Source: Lachnospiraceae bacterium
GTDB taxonomy: Bacteria; Bacillota; Clostridia; Lachnospirales; Lachnospiraceae
Assembly: GCA_009774245.1 (NCBI GenBank)
Contig: VSNM01000007.1
Location: 50,606-114,605, forward strand
DNA length: 64,000 nucleotides
Direction: 5' to 3'
Positions 32,949-41,799 of this stretch are shown in pieces. Made by a program: the position numbers and the translations under genes. The notes below the pieces were generated by a model that saw nothing but the letters and a program-made list of their open reading frames with translations, did no database searches and was not told the origin of the DNA. Numbering within the stretch: the first letter of the stretch is position 1; every line of letters starts with the position of its first letter.

Positions 32949-34880
32949 ATGGATTATATCATTCATTATGATGTGGCGGCTTTTGTGATCACGCTGGCGA
33001 TCACGCTGCATTTCTGTTATAAAAAGAGTATTGATACCTATCAGACGCAGTTGTTTTCCATGCTGGTCGGGTTGGAGCTGGTTTCGTCTGTGATGGATCT
33101 TGTGACGATGTACACGATCGCAAACCCGCAGGTGCTCTCGAATATGTGGCACTATATTCTAAACGGTGTCTATCTGCTGACGTTCAATGCGACTTCGGCG
33201 GTCTACTTTGCCTATATCGTCAACTCGGTGAAGAAAAAGAGGAGGATCAAGCGGCCAGAGAAGGCGTTGATCCTGGTGCCGTTCTGCATCGATGTGCTGC
33301 TGACGGTCACGACGCCGGCAACAGGTCTAATTTTTGTTATCACGGAGACGGGGGAGTATGTGCATGGTCCCCTGTTTCTGGTGCTGTATGCCAATGCGAT
33401 GCTCTATGTGCTTGCCTCGCAGGTGTATTCTGTGATCTACAGGGCGATATTCACGCGCGGTCAGCTCGTGGTGGTCTGCACGTATACAATCTCCAGTTTT
33501 GCAGTCCTGATCGTGCAGATGATGTTCCCAAATCTGATGATCGCGCAGTTTGCGGTTGCCATCGCGGTTCTGCTTATTTATCTATCGCTGGAAAATCCAC
33601 AGGATTACACAGAGAGGGGAATCGGTACTTACAATAGGGGTGCGTTTGAGAAGATTTTGACGGCAGATATTGAGAATGAAAAGCATTTTAGCGTGTTTGC
33701 CGTGGAGTTGGACGGAATGCAGTATCTCAGCGAGACGCTTGGCGTCGAGAGTGCCAATGGGATTCTGAAACAGTTTGGGGAGTTTATTACTGAGGCTGCG
33801 GGGAAGAGAAAGGTGTTTTATCTGTCCGGGAGCCGTTTTGCCGTCGTGTCCGGCAGCAGGCGGGAACCGTGGGATGAGCTGGCGGACACAATACGTGTGC
33901 GCTGTGGACAGCCATTTTATGCGGAGTCGGTTCCGCTCACGCTCACGGCGCTGATGTGTGTGGCGGACTACCCGGAGGACGCGGTGCATCTTGCCGATAT
34001 CGAGGCGCTGATGGATATCGGTCTTGAAGATGCGGCGGCGTGCTCTGATGGTGAGATTGTTTTTGCGGATGTGAGCATGCTGGAAAAGCACAGGCGTGAG
34101 GGCAGGATTATACAGATGATGAAGACTGCCCTGCAGGAGAACCAGTTTGCCGTTTTTTACCAGCCGATTTTCTCGGTCGAGAAACAGCGGTTTACCTCCG
34201 CGGAGGCGCTGATCCGTCTGCAGAATGATGAGCTTGGGTTTATCAGCCCCGAGGAGTTTATCCCACTTGCGGAGAAAAATGGGCTGATACTTGAGATTGG
34301 GGAGTTTGTGTTCAGGGAGGTCTGCCGGTTTATCGTGGAGGAGAAGCTGCTGTCGAGGGGGATTGAGTATATCGAGGTCAACCTGTCGGTGGTGCAGTGT
34401 ATGCAGGAGTCGCTGTATCAGGATTTGCTGAATGTCATGGACGAGTACCATCTGCCGTATCCATGCATCAATCTCGAGATCACGGAGACGGCGGCGGTGA
34501 TGTCGCACGAGACGCTGATGCGCAATATGAGTAAGCTGATTGAGCGGGGAGTGAATTTTTCGCTCGATGATTACGGGACGGGCTTTTCCAACACGACATT
34601 TGTGATCAAGTATCCGTTCCGCATCGTCAAGATCGACAAGTCGATGGTGTGGTCTGCGATGGAGGACGAGAAGGCGATGTACGCGCTCAAATACACCATG
34701 GCGATGGTGAAGGCGATGGGCATGGAGCTTGTCGCGGAGGGTGTCGAGAATGAGGAGCATATCCGGCTGCTGACGGAGCTTGGATGCGATTTTTTCCAGG
34801 GGTATTATTATTCCAAACCTGTGAATGGGGAGATGTTTCTGGAGAAGATCGGGAATTTCCAGTTTTTGGGGACAATATGA
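32949..34880 (+). CDS. Membrane-bound c-di-GMP phosphodiesterase (degenerate GGDEF plus EAL)
   Basis: A 643-residue protein. About seven membrane spans in the first 220 residues form a sensor unit. A GGDEF-like domain follows, but its active loop reads YLSGSRFAVV, so it cannot make c-di-GMP. The EAL domain is intact: SAEALIRL (near 418), EVNLSVVQ, NLEITET, DDYGTGF, KIDKSM, AEGVE and FQGYYYSKP provide the metal-binding and catalytic residues. It should degrade c-di-GMP. ATG 32949 follows GGAGGGGG. It lies directly upstream of the surface locus in the same direction, which suggests, but does not prove, that c-di-GMP controls that locus. Confidence 0.88.
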   Translation: MDYIIHYDVAAFVITLAITLHFCYKKSIDTYQTQLFSMLVGLELVSSVMDLVTMYTIANPQVLSNMWHYILNGVYLLTFNATSAVYFAYIVNSVKKKRRIKRPEKALILVPFCIDVLLTVTTPATGLIFVITETGEYVHGPLFLVLYANAMLYVLASQVYSVIYRAIFTRGQLVVVCTYTISSFAVLIVQMMFPNLMIAQFAVAIAVLLIYLSLENPQDYTERGIGTYNRGAFEKILTADIENEKHFSVFAVELDGMQYLSETLGVESANGILKQFGEFITEAAGKRKVFYLSGSRFAVVSGSRREPWDELADTIRVRCGQPFYAESVPLTLTALMCVADYPEDAVHLADIEALMDIGLEDAAACSDGEIVFADVSMLEKHRREGRIIQMMKTALQENQFAVFYQPIFSVEKQRFTSAEALIRLQNDELGFISPEEFIPLAEKNGLILEIGEFVFREVCRFIVEEKLLSRGIEYIEVNLSVVQCMQESLYQDLLNVMDEYHLPYPCINLEITETAAVMSHETLMRNMSKLIERGVNFSLDDYGTGFSNTTFVIKYPFRIVKIDKSMVWSAMEDEKAMYALKYTMAMVKAMGMELVAEGVENEEHIRLLTELGCDFFQGYYYSKPVNGEMFLEKIGNFQFLGTI

Positions 34881-34926
34881 ACAGCAAAGAGCTGTAGATT
34901 TTGGTTAAAATGTCGTTAATATTTTC

Positions 34927-34956
34927 TTGACATTTAGGGAATAAAGCTTATATACT
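34927..34956 (+). promoter_or_regulatory. Probable promoter of the surface locus
   Basis: TTGACA (34927-34932) and TATACT (34951-34956) with an 18-base spacer. About 105 AT-rich bases separate it from the first gene. It is the only good promoter I see before a 20-kb run of co-directional genes. Confidence 0.6.
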
Positions 34957-35061
34957 TAATAATATAGAAGTACATTTCGAATATTTAATAATTTTGTAAC
35001 AAAATTTAATAATTATGCCGGGCAAGATATTGTCATCAGGCATACAGGTGGGTGAGAAGGG

Positions 35062-36093
35062 ATGACAGATAAGGAAGTACATAAACTACGCCGGCATGAA
35101 CTCATTGATTTGTTGTTGAGAGAGGTGCTGCAGGTAGACCACTTTAAAGAAGTGGCGGTTACGATTGAATCGGAGAACCAGCAGCTTCAGGATACGATAG
35201 AGCGGATTAAGGGCAGGTTAAACGATAAGGATGCGCAGATAGAACGTCTCAAAAAAAAGCTTGATGATAAGGATGCACAGATCCAGGCGCAGGAGGAATC
35301 CATTGTAGAGAAAGATGCGGAGCTGGAGGAACTTGGAAAGGCCGTAGAAGATAAGGACGTGCAGCTGGAAGAATTGGGGAAAGCCGTTGAAGATAAGGAT
35401 GAGCGGCTGGAAGAATTGAGAAAGACCGTAGAAGATAAAGACATGCGGCTGGAAGAACTTGGAAAGACCATAGAAGATAAGAACATGCAGTTGGTAGAGC
35501 AGGCAAAAATCATCGAGGACGTAGGTGCACGCATGAAGGAGACAGAAGAGGAAGCAGCGCAAAAAGACGCACAGATAGAGAGCCTGCAGGCAGAGATGGC
35601 GCACCTGAGAGAAAAACTGCAGAATGCCGGCGGCAGTAAAGAAGAACTGGAAAATTTCAGAAAGAAACTGGAAGACAAAGATATAGAACTGGAAGGATTC
35701 CGCAGGAAGCTGAATGACAGTGGTGCAGAGGTCGATAGTCTCCGCAGGAAGCTGAATGACAGTGATGCAGAGGCCGAAGGTCTCCGCAGGAAGTTAAATG
35801 ACAGTAATGCAGAGGTCGAAGGCCTCCGCAGAAAAGTGAGCGACAGCGACGCAGAGAACGAAGGTCTCCGGAGGAGACTGAATGACAGGGATGCAGAGAT
35901 TGACAGTCTCAGAAGAAGGCTGGACGACAGGGATGCGGAGATCGAACGGGTTAGACGCAATAATGCCGGCGGGGCATCCGACAGACGGTCTGATGCCGGA
36001 ACTGCACAGACAGGCCAGCTTCATCGGACATTCACACAGCTGGGGCGGTTCGGACAGAAACTAAGCGGCAGTGATAAGCGTCCCCGCAGATAA
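35062..36093 (+). CDS. Repeat-rich coiled-coil protein, first gene of the surface locus
   Basis: A 343-residue, highly charged protein that is almost entirely coiled coil. Residues 88-143 are four 14-residue units (LEELGKAVEDKDVQ type). Residues 214-297 are six more 14-residue units (RRKLNDSDAEVEGL type). Fourteen residues equal two heptads, so both blocks keep coiled-coil register. The basic C-terminus (about 300-343) is glycine-rich. It has no signal peptide or membrane span, so it is likely a cytosolic scaffold. No family recognised. The next gene begins 71 bases on. Confidence 0.7.
   Translation: MTDKEVHKLRRHELIDLLLREVLQVDHFKEVAVTIESENQQLQDTIERIKGRLNDKDAQIERLKKKLDDKDAQIQAQEESIVEKDAELEELGKAVEDKDVQLEELGKAVEDKDERLEELRKTVEDKDMRLEELGKTIEDKNMQLVEQAKIIEDVGARMKETEEEAAQKDAQIESLQAEMAHLREKLQNAGGSKEELENFRKKLEDKDIELEGFRRKLNDSGAEVDSLRRKLNDSDAEAEGLRRKLNDSNAEVEGLRRKVSDSDAENEGLRRRLNDRDAEIDSLRRRLDDRDAEIERVRRNNAGGASDRRSDAGTAQTGQLHRTFTQLGRFGQKLSGSDKRPRR
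35323..35490 (+). repeat. Four 42-bp coding repeats (coiled-coil block 1)
   Basis: Four 14-codon units of consensus LEELGKxVEDKDxx in the coiled-coil gene. They are imperfect, so a slippage origin followed by divergence is likely. Confidence 0.65.
35701..35952 (+). repeat. Six 42-bp coding repeats (coiled-coil block 2)
   Basis: Six 14-codon units of consensus RRKLNDSDAEVEGL, exactly 252 bases. They resemble but are distinct from block 1. Confidence 0.7.
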
Positions 36094-36164
36094 TCAGAAA
36101 TATAACAAAGAGATAAACGGGCTGGCACGACTTGATAAGTGCGGCTGTGTTGAAAAGGTGGGAA

Positions 36165-36851
36165 ATGGGCAGCGATGGGAATATGGAAGAAATAATCTTG
36201 GAAGAAGCTGGAGATACCGTGGAAGCCGGAGCGGTCGGAGAAGCCGGAGATACCGATGCGGAGAATGAAGAGGAAGTATGGGTGGAGCCGGATATGCCTA
36301 CAGCGGCGCAGCTGCAGGCGGAGCTCGACGCACATGGGTACAAAAAAAGATACAGCAACGTGTTCCGGAATGCAATTTATACGCTGGTTATTGTGGCGGC
36401 AGTGTCCGTGCTGATATCGATGCTTCTGATGCCGGTTTTGCAGATTGCAGGCAGTTCCATGTCGGATACGATGGGGGACGGCGATATCGTCGTTGCTTTG
36501 CGATATGCGAAGTTTGAGACAGGAGATGTCATAGCGTTCTATTATAACAATGCGGCGCTGGTAAAGAGGGTGATTGCTTCGTCCGGGCAGTGGGTAGATA
36601 TAGACAGCGACGGCAATGTGTATGTAGACGGCGTGGTTGTGGAGGAACCCTACGTGACGCAGAAGGCTTTGGGTGATTGTAATATTACATTGCCATACCA
36701 GGTGCCTGACGGCAGGTACTTTGTGATGGGAGACAACAGGGTTAGCAGTATTGATAGCAGAAATACAGAGGTCGGATGTGTTTCATCAGATATGGTAATT
36801 GGCAAGATTATCGCCAGGGTATGGCCACTGGGAAACATAAAAACTTTTTAA
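36165..36851 (+). CDS. lepB: Type I signal peptidase
   Basis: A 228-residue membrane protease that removes signal peptides from secreted proteins. A 60-residue acidic cytosolic extension (rich in Glu, 'EEAGDTVEAGAVGEAGDTDA') precedes one membrane span (NAIYTLVIVAAVSVLISMLL). Catalytic serine is in GSSMSDTM, catalytic lysine in ALVKRVIA, and box E is GDNRVSSIDSR. All are intact. The acidic extension is unusual. Start chosen at ATG 36165 after AAAGGTGGG; upstream TTG 36132 and downstream ATG 36183 are alternatives. As part of the pilin operon, it may be dedicated to these surface proteins. Confidence 0.88.
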   Translation: MGSDGNMEEIILEEAGDTVEAGAVGEAGDTDAENEEEVWVEPDMPTAAQLQAELDAHGYKKRYSNVFRNAIYTLVIVAAVSVLISMLLMPVLQIAGSSMSDTMGDGDIVVALRYAKFETGDVIAFYYNNAALVKRVIASSGQWVDIDSDGNVYVDGVVVEEPYVTQKALGDCNITLPYQVPDGRYFVMGDNRVSSIDSRNTEVGCVSSDMVIGKIIARVWPLGNIKTF

Positions 36852-36885
36852 CCTGATTACCGTAAAGGAGAAAGGAGAGAGCGGA

Positions 36886-39800
36886 ATGAAGGATGTTGAA
36901 AAATCCGGACAGGAAGAAATAAGCGGGCTTGAAGAATACAATTTGCGTAAGAAGAAAAAGGCAATATGGACAGCCGTAGTATGTGTGCTGGCAGTTCTGA
37001 TGGTTGTGGGCGTTGATTTCGCACTGCGCAGTCAGGGGCGGGCATACACGGGTGAACCGACGTGCGGTAAGTCTGAACACAGCCATTCAGCAGACTGTTA
37101 TGAGAATGGCGATGTGAATGGCACGTTGATCTGCGAATCAGAGGAGCATACACATGATGACAGTTGCTATGAGTCGGTAGAGGTTGTGGATGAGGATGTG
37201 GTCGCGGATGCGGATGCGCCAGAGTCACCGGAATCACCGGAGCCTGGCACAGGCAGCGATGGAGCGACAGGTGACGTGCCGGACTCTGATGCAGGCAGCG
37301 ATGGAGCGCCGGGACCTGATGCAGGCGACAATAATGGATCGTCTGAGTCTGGTACGGGCAACGGTGATGTGTCGGAGCCTGATGCAGACAACAGTGGAAG
37401 TGGATCGTCTGAGTCTGATACAAACAACAGTGATCCGTCGAGTGAGGGAACGAGTGAGACAGCAGGCACGAATGAGGGAACCACTCCGAAGGATGACGTA
37501 ACGACGAGCGAGGAGCCGAAGGAGACAGAGGGGACGACTGAGAAGGAGACAGAGACAGGGACAGAAACCACGACGACCGAGATCGAGACAGAGACAGAAA
37601 CCACGACGACTGTAGAGACAACAGAGACAGAGGAAACGACAACAGAGGAGTCGACAGAGCCGGAGCTTACTTATGAGGAAACTTCCAGAACATATGAGGA
37701 TAAAGATAATGGGATTAACGTTGAAGTATCTTATCCGAAATCCGCAGATATTCCTGACCAAGCAGAGTTGATCGTGAAAAATCTGACAGGAAGTGAATAC
37801 AAGAATGCGCTGAAGGAAGCGGAGAATGCACTGGAGGATGCAAAATTTGATGCAGGCGCCATTGCTTATGACATTTCTTTCGTCTATGACGGCAAGGAAA
37901 TCGAGCCGAAAAAAGGCAGCCGTGTGACGGTGACGTTCCATTTCATAAAAGATACTTATGAAGATGGTGATGAGCTGACAGTCGTCCATGTGGATGATAA
38001 TAATAATCAGATAGAAATTATCGAGGGCGTCGAGGTTGATAATGGAAAGAGCGCGGTCGATGTGGATTCCTTCTCCCCATATATCGTCGGGACGACACGG
38101 CCTGTGGATGCGCAGGATATCTCGGATAGTGTCAAGAACATAGAGTTCTCCACGCGGGAAGGCAGTATATGGGTAAAAAAAAATAAGGATGAGAACGGAC
38201 AGTATTCTTTTAACAGTGACGACAGCATTAAGGCAGTATTTTCATGTGAATCTATTCCAGTGAACAAATTGGGCAGCGGGGCATACATACCGCTGCCAAA
38301 ATCTATATCGCTCCCCGCTCAGATGATAGGAAAGAAAGTAACATACAGTGACAGGGACTATAGCGGTACGGCGGGTACATACCAGTTATTATACGACACG
38401 GATGGTGCGCCGTGTGCGTCTTTTGCGTTTACAGATGATTACCTGAAATGGATAAGAAAAAACAGGGGCGGACGTATCAACGAGCTGTATTTTGATTTTG
38501 AATTTACCTGGGACGTGGGGCAGACTGACGGGACAGAAAAGAAGGAAGACATTTATTTAGGCGATTTTGCCGGGACTGTAGCGATTAAGACGAAGGACCA
38601 GTCAAACGATTCGAATAACAAGCTCGGATATAATGCATATAAAAACGTCAAAGAAACAAAATATGAAAATGGAAAAATGATCATCACGTATGAGGTTTAC
38701 GTGAATGTTGAAAAACGCCAGGAAAAGGAGATCGTGCTCAAGGATACGATTACCTGGGGGACAGAGTTTGACAATTTTCAATGGGAGTATTCCGGAAGAG
38801 GCGGAAGCCATGCGGATGATTATGTGAAGCTCACCAGAGTGAGCGATACGGAGAAAACGATTACCATCGGAAATAAGGATGGCGCGGACGAGGGGACTTA
38901 TACCATTCGCTATACAGCATCTTTTGACATAGGTGATCTGCAGAATGCAAAGGTCGATTCTGTCAAAAATACGATTGATTATGACGATGATAAATATCAT
39001 TCGAGTGCAGAGACGGATACGCGGATGAATCCCATGACCAAGAGCGGTTCTGTGGTGGAAGTCAACACCGGGGAAGTGAAGTGGACAGTCCGCATCAACG
39101 ACGGAAGGGTGCCATATACGTTCGGACAGGGCGAATCGTTTACAGATACGCTTCCGGCTGGAACCAGTCTTGTCGAGGACACGATGAAAATTATCCAGTA
39201 TGACGCGAACTGGAAAGAGATTGGGAATGTCACTGACTGGCATACGGAAAAGAAGCAGGACGGAACGACGCTGATTACGGTAAATCTTCCGCAGGGTGCA
39301 TACAGATACCAGCTCGAATATGTGACAAAACAGGATGAGGCTCCGGAACCGGGCGTCGAGACAAAAGTGGAGAATAAGGCGGAGATCAAAGGAGATGTCG
39401 ATTACGAGACGTCTGCAGGTGTCACGCTGAAACCGGATGCCATTACAAAAACAATGGGAGAAGTGCTCACAAAGACAGAGCAATACTATACGACACCCGA
39501 TGGCACAAAACGACAGGTATTTGAAGTCCCATGGTCTGTGATGCTGGCATCTGTAAAGGCCGGTGAGGAATACACAGACAGGGCAGTGAATGCGTCCTGG
39601 ACGGCTCCGTTGATCATGAGTCCTGAGCAGATCGCTGGCATTGTGGTCAAGTGCGGGGAGAATCCCCTGACAGTGGGTACGGATTACACCATCACATCGC
39701 CGGATGGCAGCGAGGATTTCCTGTTCAAAATAAAGTTCCTCAAGAGCCAGAAAGCGAAAGTCACGATTGATTATACCTGCTATGCGGATGTGACGGATAT

Positions 39801-41799
39801 AACAGAAGGCGGATGCAATGTACGCAATGTGTTTGGCAGTGTGGAAGCAGGCGGATGGATTGAGAAGAAGTTCCAGTCAACCAGCAACAATCTCTTCAAA
39901 TACGTGAAAGGTTCCGGTGCGGATGAATGGAATCGCTATACGGATTCCAAGATCACGATTGGCATGAACAAGACGCTCAACTGGGTGATTGTTGCGACGC
40001 CCAATTGCATTCCCGAGAGCCCGCTTGTATTTAAGGATACGCTGCCGAAGGGACTGCGTTTCGTGGACGGTTCCCTGAAGATAACGGCGGATTGGGGTAT
40101 TGATATCGGTGCAGAGTATTATCAGATCGAAACAGAGAAGGGTGAGGACGGCAATGATGTATTCACACTTACAGTGGATTTGACAGGAAAGGAGGTATCC
40201 TGGAAAGATTATGGCACCAGCGAGCTGCAGAGGCTGGAAATTACATATGACACAGTGATCACGGACACAGATTTTCTGACAGGCAGCGATCAGTCAACGG
40301 TTTATACCAATACGGTTGAGTGGGACGGTGAAAACGTTGAGCAGAACGTGACTGTGACAAGGGATGTGATCGGCAAGAATGGCAGCTTTAACGAAGAGAC
40401 AGGGATGCTCAGGTATTCCGTGATCATCAATCCGGACGGTGCGGATCTGAATCCGGGCGGAGACCTGCTCCGGGTGGAGGATACCCTGACAGACCGCAGG
40501 GGAGTTGAATTTACGCTGGGGGATGTGAAGCTTTACCGTCTGACCAGCGCGTCGGATGGAGCGGGTAAAAAGGTGCCCGGAGAGGAAATTGCCACATTGG
40601 AACAGCTTTCCAGCAAACCGTCTGATGGTAGCGCACAGGAAAATACCTATTACTATGATGCGAGTACCTATACGATTACTGCATATATCCCCGATGAGAC
40701 CGGATGCGCGCTTGTGTACGGCTACCAGATCATGAGTGACGTGGCGGAGGACATCTACGTGAGCAATAAGGCTTCTCTGTATGGCGGCAGCAAATCGTTT
40801 GGAAGTACACAGGAAAGTACGAAAGTATTGAAGTTTTCACTGAAAGCGGGAGTGAGTACGCAGGCAGTCGGACTTTATCTGGAGAAGCGTGACGCGGCAT
40901 ATAATGATAAGCTGCTTGCCGGTGCGGAATTTGAGGTTTCCAGATGGGACGAAACCGAGCGTAACTGGGTAACGGAGGAGAATAATCCTTATGTAACCAA
41001 TGAAAACGGCAGTGTGGCGCTATCTTCCCTGGCAGTGAATACGGTGTATATGATTAGGGAGACAAAGGCACCGGAAGGTTATGAGATCGATTCGAAAGTC
41101 AGATACTTCGTTCTCACAAATAATCCGGAAAGTATAGAGGCGATACCAGACGGTGTGAAGAGGGAAGACATCACGTTATATCCATACGGCAAGGATGTAC
41201 CGGTCTCTGTCATGCAATGGGTGGATTACCGGAATACAAAGCTCCTCGTCGAGAAAAAATGGGTGGATGGCAGCCAGAAAGAGATTGAGCGAATCAACGG
41301 TGTGCTGACGTTCGAACTTTATCGGAAAAAGATTCCGAAAGCCCAGGCGCCTGCCAGCACCGACGGAAGGCTGCTCATATATGAACTGACCGATGAAGAT
41401 CTGGAGAAGATCAAGGCTGATTATGAGGGATACAAGACCGCGCACGCGGATGAATTTGTGGCGGAATACACCATGGATAACTCACAGACAAGTAGTGGCG
41501 TATGGAGGCTTGTGATTCCGGTTGAGCAGAGTGACAATGCAGGCAACATATACCAGTATTATGTGGTGGAGACGTCTATGGACACACTCTCGGGAAATGA
41601 CCAGTGGCTGAAGGCAGAGTATGCGGAGACCTTTGACGACACTGAAAATCTGGGCGGAATTACCATCACAAATACTATTGTATCGGAGTACGCGCTTCCT
41701 GAAACAGGCGGCAGGGGTTCCTGGACAGATCGGGTAGCCGGGTGGTTTCAGGATCGTTACCAGAATATAGTACACTATTTTAGAAAGGAAGAAAAATGA
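36886..41799 (+). CDS. Large LPXTG-type surface adhesin (1637 residues) lacking a C-terminal membrane anchor
   Basis: The N-terminal span (AIWTAVVCVLAVLMVVGVDF) with upstream basic residues acts as signal or anchor. A cysteine/histidine block follows (CGKSEHSHSADCY and CESEEHTHDDSCY), then 150 residues of Asp/Ser/Thr/Glu linker. The central 1000 residues are repeated beta domains of the bacterial adhesin type. A SpaA/Cna-B-like domain (LAGAEFEVSRWDE with RETKAPEGYE) lies near the end. LPETG is at 1604-1608, but only 28 polar residues follow (GWFQDRYQNIVHYF), with no hydrophobic helix. Alternative frames do not provide one. It is probably the large tip or basal subunit of a sortase pilus. The stop overlaps the next start. 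Confidence 0.82.
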   Translation: MKDVEKSGQEEISGLEEYNLRKKKKAIWTAVVCVLAVLMVVGVDFALRSQGRAYTGEPTCGKSEHSHSADCYENGDVNGTLICESEEHTHDDSCYESVEVVDEDVVADADAPESPESPEPGTGSDGATGDVPDSDAGSDGAPGPDAGDNNGSSESGTGNGDVSEPDADNSGSGSSESDTNNSDPSSEGTSETAGTNEGTTPKDDVTTSEEPKETEGTTEKETETGTETTTTEIETETETTTTVETTETEETTTEESTEPELTYEETSRTYEDKDNGINVEVSYPKSADIPDQAELIVKNLTGSEYKNALKEAENALEDAKFDAGAIAYDISFVYDGKEIEPKKGSRVTVTFHFIKDTYEDGDELTVVHVDDNNNQIEIIEGVEVDNGKSAVDVDSFSPYIVGTTRPVDAQDISDSVKNIEFSTREGSIWVKKNKDENGQYSFNSDDSIKAVFSCESIPVNKLGSGAYIPLPKSISLPAQMIGKKVTYSDRDYSGTAGTYQLLYDTDGAPCASFAFTDDYLKWIRKNRGGRINELYFDFEFTWDVGQTDGTEKKEDIYLGDFAGTVAIKTKDQSNDSNNKLGYNAYKNVKETKYENGKMIITYEVYVNVEKRQEKEIVLKDTITWGTEFDNFQWEYSGRGGSHADDYVKLTRVSDTEKTITIGNKDGADEGTYTIRYTASFDIGDLQNAKVDSVKNTIDYDDDKYHSSAETDTRMNPMTKSGSVVEVNTGEVKWTVRINDGRVPYTFGQGESFTDTLPAGTSLVEDTMKIIQYDANWKEIGNVTDWHTEKKQDGTTLITVNLPQGAYRYQLEYVTKQDEAPEPGVETKVENKAEIKGDVDYETSAGVTLKPDAITKTMGEVLTKTEQYYTTPDGTKRQVFEVPWSVMLASVKAGEEYTDRAVNASWTAPLIMSPEQIAGIVVKCGENPLTVGTDYTITSPDGSEDFLFKIKFLKSQKAKVTIDYTCYADVTDITEGGCNVRNVFGSVEAGGWIEKKFQSTSNNLFKYVKGSGADEWNRYTDSKITIGMNKTLNWVIVATPNCIPESPLVFKDTLPKGLRFVDGSLKITADWGIDIGAEYYQIETEKGEDGNDVFTLTVDLTGKEVSWKDYGTSELQRLEITYDTVITDTDFLTGSDQSTVYTNTVEWDGENVEQNVTVTRDVIGKNGSFNEETGMLRYSVIINPDGADLNPGGDLLRVEDTLTDRRGVEFTLGDVKLYRLTSASDGAGKKVPGEEIATLEQLSSKPSDGSAQENTYYYDASTYTITAYIPDETGCALVYGYQIMSDVAEDIYVSNKASLYGGSKSFGSTQESTKVLKFSLKAGVSTQAVGLYLEKRDAAYNDKLLAGAEFEVSRWDETERNWVTEENNPYVTNENGSVALSSLAVNTVYMIRETKAPEGYEIDSKVRYFVLTNNPESIEAIPDGVKREDITLYPYGKDVPVSVMQWVDYRNTKLLVEKKWVDGSQKEIERINGVLTFELYRKKIPKAQAPASTDGRLLIYELTDEDLEKIKADYEGYKTAHADEFVAEYTMDNSQTSSGVWRLVIPVEQSDNAGNIYQYYVVETSMDTLSGNDQWLKAEYAETFDDTENLGGITITNTIVSEYALPETGGRGSWTDRVAGWFQDRYQNIVHYFRKEEK

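Noticed and set aside
33582..34760. 392-codon minus-strand open frame opposite the EAL gene
   Set aside because: Shadow of the EAL gene, with no ribosome site or recognisable motif.
35701..35952. Regular 42-bp repeats that could suggest a CRISPR-like array
   Set aside because: The repeats are contiguous, in frame and encode coiled coil; there are no unique spacers and no cas genes.
35187..35960. Long open frames on the minus strand opposite the coiled-coil gene
   Set aside because: They are Ser/Leu-rich mirrors of a biased repeat sequence, without ribosome sites, and overlap a convincing plus-strand gene.
41697..41799. Possible frameshift hiding the hydrophobic tail of the LPETG adhesin
   Set aside because: I read the other two frames after the LPETG codons; neither gives a hydrophobic helix with a basic tail before a stop.
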